Below, piece after piece: positions 7,291-14,684 of a stretch of 21,160 nucleotides of DNA (the stretch's first letter is position 1; each line of letters starts with the position of its first letter). Origin of the DNA: an uncultured Prevotella sp. Its GTDB lineage: Bacteria; Bacteroidota; Bacteroidia; Bacteroidales; Bacteroidaceae. Below the pieces are notes generated by a model. The model saw nothing but the letters and a program-made list of their open reading frames with translations. It was not told where the DNA came from and did no database searches. Made by a program: the position numbers and the translations under genes. Location of the stretch: NCBI GenBank assembly GCA_937877685.1, contig CALFGU010000219.1, forward strand, positions 1-21,160. The letters are read 5' to 3'.

Positions 7291-7417
7291 AGGTTTTGAG
7301 GTTAAGAGGTTCTGAAGTTCAGAAGTGTTTTTGGGTTCGGAAGTTCTGAGGTTCTGAAGTTCTGAAGTTTTTTGGGGTTCTGAGGTTCTGAGGTTCTGAA
7401 GTTCTGAGGTATTGAAG
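7291..7417. repeat. Tandem octamer array (AGGTTCTG type) with 42-bp higher-order repeat
   Basis: The stretch divides completely into 8-bp units of the form A(G/A)GTTCTG and two 18-bp variants, at 7323-7340 and 7365-7382. The order is four octamers, an 18-mer, three octamers, an 18-mer, four octamers and a partial unit. This makes two 42-bp units, 7323-7364 and 7365-7406, matching at about 38 of 42 positions. The array fills most of the gap between dgt and the flippase gene and abuts the flippase N-terminus. Related octamers in the opposite orientation occur at 15838-15885. Confidence 0.88.
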
Positions 7418-7447
7418 AGATGTTTGAATTTAAGATTTACTCCTCCG

Positions 7448-8800
7448 TTAGACCATTGGAAGTGAGTGTCCCTTAGTCTTGCGGTAAAGGTCGAGTGCGT
7501 AAACGTCGGTCATTCCTGAGATATAGTCAAGCACTGCCATAAGTCGGTCATAAAGGCGAGGAGCGCGAACCTGATATTGTGCAGAAATTTGTTGCAAAAG
7601 GAGTTGACTGTAGGCCTTTTCAGGAGATGTTACCGCCTCAGTGAGCAAATCGAGAAGCGTGTAAATAATGTGATAACCCGAAAGGTCAATATCGGTCACG
7701 GCCTTTGAACTGTAAATCTTGCGGTGTGCCACCTGTTCACAATCTTTATATGCCTGGTGAAGATGGTCTGGCAAATGGTCGATGAGCGAACCCGTAAAGG
7801 TTCCTGCCAAGATGCTTTCTTCGTTTTCTATGAACGTATTTACGCAGGCTTGTTCTAACGCATTGATGACACAAGAACGAAGATAAATGATTTGGTCGTC
7901 AACATCGGTGTCTGAAACGTATGCGCCGAGAATGTTTTCACGTTCTTCGTCCTTGAAGAAGTTAAGGAAAAGCGAGAGTGTCTCTTGGTCGCTGAGGAGT
8001 TTGAGTTTGTGGGCGTCCTCAATGTCCATGATTTCATAGCAAATGTCGTCAGCCGCCTCCACAAGATACACTAAGGGGTGACGGGCATAGCGTTTCTCGC
8101 CGTCAACTTCCTCTAAAACGGGAATGTTCAGTTCTTCAGCAATCGTCTTATAGGTTTCCGCTTCCGCATTAAAGAAACCAAACTTTGACTTCTTCATTCC
8201 CAACTGAGAAGAATGGGGATACTTCACCACACTCGCCAAAGTGGCGTAAGTCATTACGAAACCGCCCTTACGGCGTCCGCCAAATTGGTGGGTAAGTAAG
8301 CGCAAGGTGTTGGCATTACCGTCAAAGTGGATAAAGTCTAACCATTGGGCGTGGGTAAGTCGGTCACCGTCGGGCGCAACAAAGTTATTGAAGCGCTTAC
8401 CATTACCTTCGGCAAAAAAACTACGGATAGCGCGCTCCCCAGAATGGCCAAAAGGCGGATTCCCCATATCATGCGCCAAACAGGCTGCCGACACAATGCC
8501 CCCAATTGAGGAAAGCGGAGAAGTTGCTAACTCTGGGTGGCGCGCCAAAAGTTCTGCCGCAACGTCAGAACCCAAAGAGCGCCCCACGCTTGCCACTTCA
8601 AGACTGTGCGTAAGGCGGTTGTGGACGAATATGCTCCCTGGAAGGGGGAATACTTGCGTCTTATTTTGCATGCGACGAAATGCGGGAGAGAATATGAGGC
8701 GGTCATAGTCGCGTAAGAATTCCGAACGTCGCTCTGAGAGTGCTTTGTGGCTGTCTTCCTTACCAAAGCGCTTGTGAGAAAGTAATGTTTGCCAATTCAT
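7448..8800 (-). CDS. dgt: Deoxyguanosinetriphosphate triphosphohydrolase (dGTPase), HD superfamily
   Basis: Dgt cleaves dGTP to deoxyguanosine and tripolyphosphate, tuning the dNTP pool. The 450-residue protein shows the HD-domain metal ligands: H65 in NRLTHSLEV, H110-D111 in CLAHDMGNPPFGHSGE, and a downstream aspartate in VEAADDICYEIMDIED. RLIFSPAFRRMQNKTQVFP (34-52) is the family's N-terminal signature. ATG at 8800 is the start. It is transcribed away from dut across a shared 126-bp region; both act on nucleotide pools. The next gene on the strand, the flippase, is 201 bp away across a repeat array, so co-transcription is doubtful. Confidence 0.95.
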   Translation of the reverse strand: MNWQTLLSHKRFGKEDSHKALSERRSEFLRDYDRLIFSPAFRRMQNKTQVFPLPGSIFVHNRLTHSLEVASVGRSLGSDVAAELLARHPELATSPLSSIGGIVSAACLAHDMGNPPFGHSGERAIRSFFAEGNGKRFNNFVAPDGDRLTHAQWLDFIHFDGNANTLRLLTHQFGGRRKGGFVMTYATLASVVKYPHSSQLGMKKSKFGFFNAEAETYKTIAEELNIPVLEEVDGEKRYARHPLVYLVEAADDICYEIMDIEDAHKLKLLSDQETLSLFLNFFKDEERENILGAYVSDTDVDDQIIYLRSCVINALEQACVNTFIENEESILAGTFTGSLIDHLPDHLHQAYKDCEQVAHRKIYSSKAVTDIDLSGYHIIYTLLDLLTEAVTSPEKAYSQLLLQQISAQYQVRAPRLYDRLMAVLDYISGMTDVYALDLYRKTKGHSLPMV

Positions 8801-8805
8801 AAACG

Positions 8806-8813
8806 CAAAAGTA
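8806..8813 (-). promoter_or_regulatory. Candidate -7 promoter element for dgt
   Basis: The minus strand reads TACTTTTG, matching TAnnTTTG, only 5 bp upstream of the dgt ATG. This would give a leaderless or nearly leaderless transcript. No -33 TTTG is visible at the usual distance. Confidence 0.35.
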
Positions 8814-8881
8814 GTTAAAAACAGGGAGTTGCTCTCTACTTTCTTGGATAAAAAATCACTGATATACCTTTTTTTCTTATT

Positions 8882-8912
8882 TTTGCGGGTAAATTACCGA
8901 AGTGTATCTTTG
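8882..8912 (+). promoter_or_regulatory. Bacteroidota-type promoter of dut (TTTG - 19 bp - TATCTTTG)
   Basis: TTTG at 8882-8885 and TATCTTTG at 8905-8912 are separated by exactly 19 bp, matching the known Bacteroides consensus TTTG-N19-21-TAnnTTTG. The -7 box ends 14 bp before the dut ATG, so the leader is very short. This is the best promoter match in the window. Confidence 0.75.
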
Positions 8913-8926
8913 AAAAATCTCACACT

Positions 8927-9361
8927 ATGAATATTCGTATTATCAATCACTCTCATCATCCCCTCCCTGCCTATGCTACGGCGTTGAGTGCGGGAATGGA
9001 TCTTCGTGCTAACTTAGAAACTCCCATTACGCTCCGACCTTTGGAGCGCTGTCTCGTACCTACGGGCCTCTTTATGGCGCTCCCTCAGGGCTATGAAGCA
9101 CAGGTGCGCCCCCGTTCGGGTTTGGCGCTCAAAAAGGGTATTACTGTGCTCAACACTCCGGGAACCATTGATGCCGATTACCGCGGTGAAATCGGCGTAA
9201 TCTTGGTAAATCTCTCGCAAGAGGATTTTGTGATTAACGATGGCGAACGTATTGCTCAAATGGTGGTAGCCCGTCACGAGACGGTTACTTGGGAGGCCGT
9301 TGAAGACCTTGATGAAACGGAGCGTGGCGCAGGTGGTTTTGGCCATACGGGTAAGGCGTAA
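8927..9361 (+). CDS. dut: Deoxyuridine 5'-triphosphate nucleotidohydrolase (dUTPase)
   Basis: This trimeric enzyme hydrolyses dUTP to dUMP and pyrophosphate, keeping uracil out of DNA and feeding dTMP synthesis. All five family motifs are present in 144 residues: AGMDLRA (22-28), RPRSGLA (61-67), GTIDADYRGEI (79-89, catalytic Asp82), GERIAQMV (106-113) and RGAGGFGHTG (133-142, with the uracil-stacking Phe). Motif 5 has His where Ser is usual. The TPR lipoprotein gene begins 50 bp downstream on the same strand and could be co-transcribed. Confidence 0.97.
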   Translation: MNIRIINHSHHPLPAYATALSAGMDLRANLETPITLRPLERCLVPTGLFMALPQGYEAQVRPRSGLALKKGITVLNTPGTIDADYRGEIGVILVNLSQEDFVINDGERIAQMVVARHETVTWEAVEDLDETERGAGGFGHTGKA

Positions 9362-9411
9362 TCTTTTCTCTGACAGGGTCCTTTAAAAGTTTCTTTGATT
9401 CCGTTGTAAGT

Positions 9412-11166
9412 ATGAAATCTTTCTCCTTACGTCTTTTTCTCCCTCTCTTCTTGCTCTTGTTGGCGGTAGTGGGTTGCGGAACGAGCAAAAAGTCTGCTCG
9501 TTCGCATGGCGAGTTACCCCCTCGTCAACCCCTAACTACGGCAGAACAACTCCTGTTCAACGAACTTTTTCATGAATCCTTGATTTCTTGGGAGCGTAAA
9601 GAGTATGATGCGAATAAGGAACTCTTAGAGCGCGCATTGAGTATTGATTCTACAGCCGCAGAAGCCTTATGGATGTTGGGGAGAGTGCAATTCGTGAGCG
9701 CAACTTACGATGATTCCTTACAACGTGAGGAAGCAATAAGAAATGTGCGCAAAGCCGCATATTATTGTCCCAATGATGTGGATATTCAGCAGACATTGGC
9801 GATTATGTTAGAGTCTGTGGGATATACAGAAGAGGCTTTGGCGTGTTACGAACGGGTTGTAGAAATAAATCCTCTCAAATCCCGCCAACTCATATTGGCA
9901 GAAAGTTATCTGCGTTCCGAAAAGTATCAGGAGGCTCTGGGTGTTTACAACAGATTAGAGCGACAAGGCGGATTAACTGACGATGTGATTCAAGGGAAAG
10001 TGGTTGCCTATTCCGAATTAGGCGATTCGCTGCGCCTTTTCTCATTCTTGGACACCCTCATTTGCGAACACCCCAACGAATATGAGTATCAGGTGGGTAA
10101 GGGTGCGTTTTATATGCAAAACTATAACCGACCTGACTTGGCGCTTGCCATCTTTAATGACGTCTTAAAGCAGTCTCCCACCAACGAACGTGCCCAATAT
10201 GCGCTCTGGGATTACTATTTGAAGCATTCAGATTACGACCGCTTGTTCGAAACTACGAAAATGATCGTTTGCAACGACCATATTGAGGAACCTGAACGTG
10301 CAGAGTTGCTTTCCAATTACTTTAGAGTTTGTGGCATGTTGGACAGCACACGTATTTATTCCGTTAGGGAATTTCTGGATACGCTGACCTATTCTGAGAA
10401 TGCTACTGGCGACATCTCCTCACTGCATACTTGGTTGCTCCATTCTTTTGGTGCCTCTCCCGATAGTATCATAACGGCAGTACAGACCACTCTTATGTTG
10501 CAACCTGAAAATTCAGGAGTTCGCCGACTTGGAGTCTTTTATTCCATGAAGACTGAAGATACGGAAGGTTTGCTTCAGTTGAGCAAAGATGGTAGGTATT
10601 ACGATCCCTATACAATAGAATATTATATTTTGGGAGCCCGATTTGAACTGTGGGAAAACGGAGATGCGGATGAGGCACTCGCTATTTTGGAGAGTGGTAC
10701 GCCTTACTATATGAAGAGTGAGGATGACACCCTCGCTTCGGATATTTACATTATGATGGGCGACCTTTATCACATGCAGGATAAGTTGGCGGAATGTTAT
10801 GCGGCCTATGATAGTGCGTTGGCATTGGTGCCTGATAATGCTGGAGTGCTGAACAACTATGCCTACTTCCTTTCGCTTGAAAATCGTGACTTAGACAGGG
10901 CACAGACCATGGCACATAAGGCCAATGAATTGGAACCTAATAATGCCACTTACCTTGACACGTATGCGTGGGTGTTGTATCAAGCAGGGCAATACACTCA
11001 AGCGCGTATTTATATCGACCGCGCGCTCGAGGTAATGACTGAAGAGGAACAGTCCGCCACGTATTACCAGCACGCAGGTGACATCTATTGGAAACTGGGT
11101 GAGAAAACCAAGGCCAGAAAGTTTTGGAAACAGGCAGAAATGCTTCCTGCCCCTGAAGATGAATGA
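9412..11166 (+). CDS. Tetratricopeptide-repeat lipoprotein
   Basis: A 584-residue protein with a hydrophobic signal segment and a lipobox ending VVGC (Cys22), so it is probably lipidated and anchored in the inner or outer membrane. Helical TPR units run through most of the chain. The clearest are YDANKELLERALSIDSTAAEA, EEALACYERVVEINP, LAECYAAYDSALALVPDN and YTQARIYIDRALEVM. TPR arrays are protein-binding scaffolds; no enzymatic motif is visible. It precedes two other envelope genes (DUF4292 lipoprotein and EnvC-like protein), suggesting an outer-membrane or cell-wall assembly role, but the exact function is unknown. Confidence 0.88.
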   Translation: MKSFSLRLFLPLFLLLLAVVGCGTSKKSARSHGELPPRQPLTTAEQLLFNELFHESLISWERKEYDANKELLERALSIDSTAAEALWMLGRVQFVSATYDDSLQREEAIRNVRKAAYYCPNDVDIQQTLAIMLESVGYTEEALACYERVVEINPLKSRQLILAESYLRSEKYQEALGVYNRLERQGGLTDDVIQGKVVAYSELGDSLRLFSFLDTLICEHPNEYEYQVGKGAFYMQNYNRPDLALAIFNDVLKQSPTNERAQYALWDYYLKHSDYDRLFETTKMIVCNDHIEEPERAELLSNYFRVCGMLDSTRIYSVREFLDTLTYSENATGDISSLHTWLLHSFGASPDSIITAVQTTLMLQPENSGVRRLGVFYSMKTEDTEGLLQLSKDGRYYDPYTIEYYILGARFELWENGDADEALAILESGTPYYMKSEDDTLASDIYIMMGDLYHMQDKLAECYAAYDSALALVPDNAGVLNNYAYFLSLENRDLDRAQTMAHKANELEPNNATYLDTYAWVLYQAGQYTQARIYIDRALEVMTEEEQSATYYQHAGDIYWKLGEKTKARKFWKQAEMLPAPEDE

Positions 11167-11333
11167 TGCAGAAAAGTGCGAAAGGTAGTCTGCACAGCGC
11201 CAGTCACAGCGTTTCGCCCTTGCAACTCCCGCTCGGAAGCCTCTAAATGTCAGTGGGGCAAAATAAAACCTCAAATTCGGCATCTTCTTAGAAATTTAAG
11301 GCGCCGAAAGTCTCTAAGAAAATCTCCAAAAAG

Positions 11334-11341
11334 TATTTTTG
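11334..11341 (+). promoter_or_regulatory. Candidate -7 promoter element for the DUF4292 gene
   Basis: TATTTTTG matches TAnnTTTG 44 bp upstream of the ATG at 11386, inside the 219-bp gap after the TPR gene. The gap also has an 8-bp inverted repeat (TTCTTAGA 11285-11292 with TCTAAGAA 11313-11320) around a GGCGCC centre. No clear -33 box is seen. It suggests that the DUF4292-envC pair can be transcribed independently of dut. Confidence 0.4.
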
Positions 11342-11385
11342 TGGAGGCGATTTCAAATCCCTTTATTATTAAATCATTACAAGTT

Positions 11386-12210
11386 ATGAAACAGACGCTA
11401 TATTCCCTCCTCGTTTGTCTTTCTGTTGTGCTTCTGACGACAGGTTGTAAGTCGTCTTCAGCAGTCAGTAAGGAATCTCCCTTGAGTTCTGCGGCTTATG
11501 TGAAGACTTTGGCTACGAAGAACGTACCTTCGCAAACATTTTCAGCAAAGACCGATGTGGAACTCTCCTTGAAGGGCAAGAAGGTGAATGTCAATGGTAG
11601 TTTGAAGATGAAGCGTGACGCCTTGGTGCAACTCTCGTTCACGTTCCTCGGTTTTGAAGTGGGACGTATGGAGTTTACGCCCACCGAAGTGTTGCTTGTT
11701 GACCGCGCCAACAAGCGCTATGTGCGTGCTTCCTATGATGAAGTAGAGGTGTTGAAACAGGCGGGACTTGATTTCTCTACCCTTCAAGCGCTTTTCTGGA
11801 ATGAAATCTTCGTTCCCGGACAAAAGGACGCTGCTGCGCATTACGCCGACTTTGATGTGAAAGTAGATAATGGCGAAACCATATTTACATTGACGGAAAC
11901 GCCACTTGTCAACTATGAATTCCGAACCGAAACGGCGCAGGCCACACTCACGCGCACTTCAATTATGCCTAAGAAGGGGAGTGGTAGTGCCTATTGTGCG
12001 TATGACAATTTTACAAAGGTGGATAACGTAAATATCCCCCAGTTAGTCAGTTTCGGACTGGGGGGTAACTCTAATTTAGAGATGACCATCTCGCTCTCGC
12101 GCATCGATCTCCAAGGCGCTGCGCCCCAACCCACAACGCTTTCGTCGCGCTATTCTTCAATGGCAACAAAGGACGTAATCTCATTGATTTCAAAACTTTT
12201 GGGTAACTAA
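11386..12210 (+). CDS. DUF4292 lipoprotein (LolA/LolB-like fold candidate)
   Basis: A 274-residue protein from the ATG at 11386. That start gives a clean lipoprotein signal, MKQTLYSLLV then VVLLTTGC (Cys21). The frame is open further upstream but the extra residues are basic, not signal-like, and are not supported. The body has alternating short beta-like segments (AKTDVELSLKGKKVNVNGSLK, RMEFTPTEVLLVDRANKRYV) typical of DUF4292. The family is Bacteroidota-specific and has a predicted open-barrel shape like LolA/LolB, so a role in handling lipoproteins or lipid at the outer membrane is plausible but is inference. The envC-like gene follows after 23 bp, so the two are probably one transcript. 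Confidence 0.87.
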   Translation: MKQTLYSLLVCLSVVLLTTGCKSSSAVSKESPLSSAAYVKTLATKNVPSQTFSAKTDVELSLKGKKVNVNGSLKMKRDALVQLSFTFLGFEVGRMEFTPTEVLLVDRANKRYVRASYDEVEVLKQAGLDFSTLQALFWNEIFVPGQKDAAAHYADFDVKVDNGETIFTLTETPLVNYEFRTETAQATLTRTSIMPKKGSGSAYCAYDNFTKVDNVNIPQLVSFGLGGNSNLEMTISLSRIDLQGAAPQPTTLSSRYSSMATKDVISLISKLLGN

Positions 12211-12233
12211 TGACTCCCAATTCCCCACAAATA

Positions 12234-13484
12234 ATGAAGTATTTCCTAATTCTCTTCGCCTTTGTGTGCACCTGTGTCGGCATGTCGGCACAGGTAACTA
12301 CGGCTGAAATTGAGAAACTTAAGAAAGAACAGAGTTCGCTTAAGTCGAAAATCGCGGAGAACGAGAAGTTGCTTCGTGCGGCTAAGAGTGACATCAATTC
12401 ACAACTCAACAGCGTGATGCTTATTGACGCTCAAGTCAAGGAGCAAAAGCTTTACGTGAGCAAGATTGAGAAAGAGGTGAAGGCCTTAAAGGCGGAAATC
12501 AAGTTGCTTGAGAAGGAGTTGAACGCCCTTTTGGCAGACTTAGCCCACTGTAAGGCACAGTATCAAAATGCTCTGCTCTACGTTCACCGAAATCGCATTA
12601 CGCAGAGCAAGTGGTTCTTCGTTTTTGATGCCGAAGACTATCGCACGATGTACCGTCGCTTGCGCTACGTCACAGAATACTCCAAGTTTCAACGCGCTCA
12701 GGGAAAGGTGATTCAAGAGAAAGAAGAAAAGGTGCGTAAGCAACAAGAGGTGGTGAATGCCAAAAAGAAAGAACAGGAAAAGTTACTTGCCGAAAGTCGT
12801 GCTCAGCAGAAGAAAATGGAAGAAAATCTCAAGCAGCGACAAGGGGTAGTTGAAAATCTGAAGAAAAAAGAAAAACAACTTTCAAAACAACTTTCTGACC
12901 AGCGCAAGAAAGCCTCACAACTCAACAAGCGTATTGATCAACTCATTCAAAAGGAAATTGAGGAGGCAGAGCGTCGCAGAAAAGAGGCAGAGCGCTTGGC
13001 AAAACAAAAGAACAGTAAGTCGAAGAAGCAAGCTGAAAAGATGCGAAAGGATGTTGCTGTTAACCAACAACTTTCTAATGACTTTGCAGCGAATAAGGGT
13101 AAGTTTGCCGCTCCCATAACAGGAAGTTACGTCATTTCTAATCGCTATGGTACGTATAAGGTTGAAGGTCTCAGAAATGTGAGTCTTGACAACAAGGGTA
13201 TTAACCTAACAGGTCCTCGCGGAGCAAATGCGCGCACCATTTTTAAGGGAGAAGTGACGGCCGTTTTCAATCTTGGTGGTCTCTATAATGTGATTGTTTC
13301 TCACGGGAAGTATCTCACCGTTTATTGTAACCTTTCCAAAGTTATCGTAAAGCAAGGTCAGAAGGTGTCAACCAATCAAATTTTGGGCACTGTGGCAACT
13401 GATGATTCCGGTAATGCTACGTTGCAGTTCCAAGTGCGACATGGGAAAAACACCCTCAATCCTGAACTTTGGATAGCGAGATAA
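12234..13484 (+). CDS. EnvC-like coiled-coil protein with degenerate LytM (M23) domain
   Basis: A 416-residue protein from the ATG at 12234. A signal peptide (1 to about 20, ending VGMSAQ) directs it to the periplasm. Residues about 22-270 are a long Lys/Glu-rich coiled coil. The last 125 residues are a LytM-like domain. The zinc site is lost: the usual HxGxD is LDNKGIN, the YxHL motif is VYCNL, and the final HxH position reads LQFQ. The protein is therefore predicted not to cut peptidoglycan itself but, like EnvC, to activate a separate amidase during cell separation. ATG at 12210, overlapping the DUF4292 stop, is possible but would place eight polar residues before the signal peptide. Confidence 0.9.
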   Translation: MKYFLILFAFVCTCVGMSAQVTTAEIEKLKKEQSSLKSKIAENEKLLRAAKSDINSQLNSVMLIDAQVKEQKLYVSKIEKEVKALKAEIKLLEKELNALLADLAHCKAQYQNALLYVHRNRITQSKWFFVFDAEDYRTMYRRLRYVTEYSKFQRAQGKVIQEKEEKVRKQQEVVNAKKKEQEKLLAESRAQQKKMEENLKQRQGVVENLKKKEKQLSKQLSDQRKKASQLNKRIDQLIQKEIEEAERRRKEAERLAKQKNSKSKKQAEKMRKDVAVNQQLSNDFAANKGKFAAPITGSYVISNRYGTYKVEGLRNVSLDNKGINLTGPRGANARTIFKGEVTAVFNLGGLYNVIVSHGKYLTVYCNLSKVIVKQGQKVSTNQILGTVATDDSGNATLQFQVRHGKNTLNPELWIAR

Positions 13485-13546
13485 AGCCGGAATGAAATCC
13501 TGCATCCTTAACCTTACAACCCATCTAATAACAACTGAAAAACCGC

Positions 13547-14671
13547 ATGCTTCGCAAACTATTATTCCCCGTATTCATCGCATGTTTGATACTTTCTTCA
13601 TGCGCACATAAAAATGAAAATGAGGAATGGAGTCTTACGCCCGACTCCCTTCGTTATGCCACGCTGCTTAACATTGCGCGTGCCGATAGTTTTGTGCTTG
13701 TCACGATAAATGACCCCTGGACGCAAGAGCAAGTGTTGCATCGCTACGTTCTTGTTCCGGAAGCGGCGCCAATGCCTAAGAATCATCCCGAGGGCACAGT
13801 TTTGCGCACGCCACTCCGACGTGCGATTATGCATAATGCAGTTCATGCCGCGCTTGTTGAAGAGTTGGGGTGCGCTGCCTCAATTAAGGGCATTTGTGAC
13901 GTAGAGTATGTGAAATCCCCTGGACTTTGTCAACTCTTGGAAAGTGGCACGATTTCGGATGCGGGTTCCAGTGTGATGTCTGACGTAGAGCGTTACATCG
14001 CTATGCGTACTGATGCCGTTTTTGCCTCACCCTTGGAGCAGAATACCTATGGCACTCTTGAAAAGGCGAGAATCCCCATTGTGGAATGTGCAGATTATAT
14101 GGAAACATCGGCACTTGGTCGTGCGGAATGGATACGCTTTTTCGGTCTTTTGTTTGATTGCGAGGAAAGGGCGAATCAGGTTTTTGCCCAAGTGGAACGG
14201 GATTACCTCCAACTCCGAGATGCCGTTCAAGGAGTTGCGAAGCGCCCCCGCCTTATGGTAGATATGCAGAGTAGTTCGGCATGGAATATGCCCGGAGGTA
14301 AAAGTTATCTCGGGCAATTGTTTTCTGATGCTGGCGCGGATTATGTTTTAGCCGACGATGACTCAAGCGGTAGTGTGCCCTTAAGTTTTGAACAGGCCTA
14401 TCAGTATGCCGTAGATGCCGATGTATGGTTGATTAAGAATGCACGCACAGGTGGTTTGTCGTATGAGATACTCAAGCGCGAGCAACCCTCAAGCACGAAG
14501 TTTGCACCCTGGAAAAAGCGCACGGTTTACTTCTGCAATACGTTGACAAACGATTACTATGAGCGCATTCCCTATCATCCTGAAATCCTGCTCCGAGAGT
14601 TAGCGCACATATTCCATCCTGATCGTTTCACGGACACTCTCACTTCTCCCTATTTCTTGCCTTTAAAGTAA
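13547..14671 (+). CDS. ABC-importer substrate-binding lipoprotein, BtuF/FecB type
   Basis: A 374-residue lipoprotein (signal ending LILSSC, Cys19) of the helical-backbone metal-receptor group that binds iron-siderophore, haem or cobalamin. Supporting blocks are GICDVEYVKSPG, MRTDAVFASP, GTLEKARIPIVEC, MPGGKSYLGQLFSDAGADYV and AVDADVWLIKNARTGG. The substrate cannot be read from sequence. No cobalamin riboswitch or Fur box is recognised in the 62-bp gap upstream, so a specific symbol is not given. The permease gene starts 13 bp downstream. Confidence 0.87.
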   Translation: MLRKLLFPVFIACLILSSCAHKNENEEWSLTPDSLRYATLLNIARADSFVLVTINDPWTQEQVLHRYVLVPEAAPMPKNHPEGTVLRTPLRRAIMHNAVHAALVEELGCAASIKGICDVEYVKSPGLCQLLESGTISDAGSSVMSDVERYIAMRTDAVFASPLEQNTYGTLEKARIPIVECADYMETSALGRAEWIRFFGLLFDCEERANQVFAQVERDYLQLRDAVQGVAKRPRLMVDMQSSSAWNMPGGKSYLGQLFSDAGADYVLADDDSSGSVPLSFEQAYQYAVDADVWLIKNARTGGLSYEILKREQPSSTKFAPWKKRTVYFCNTLTNDYYERIPYHPEILLRELAHIFHPDRFTDTLTSPYFLPLK

Positions 14672-14684
14672 GCATTCTTTCTTT

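Noticed and set aside
7291..7417. Possible CRISPR array
   Set aside because: The units are 8 bp and contiguous without unique spacers, and there are no cas genes in the window.
13485..13546. Cobalamin riboswitch or Fur site before the importer
   Set aside because: The gap is only 62 bp, too short for a cobalamin riboswitch, and no Fur-like palindrome is visible. The substrate therefore stays undecided.
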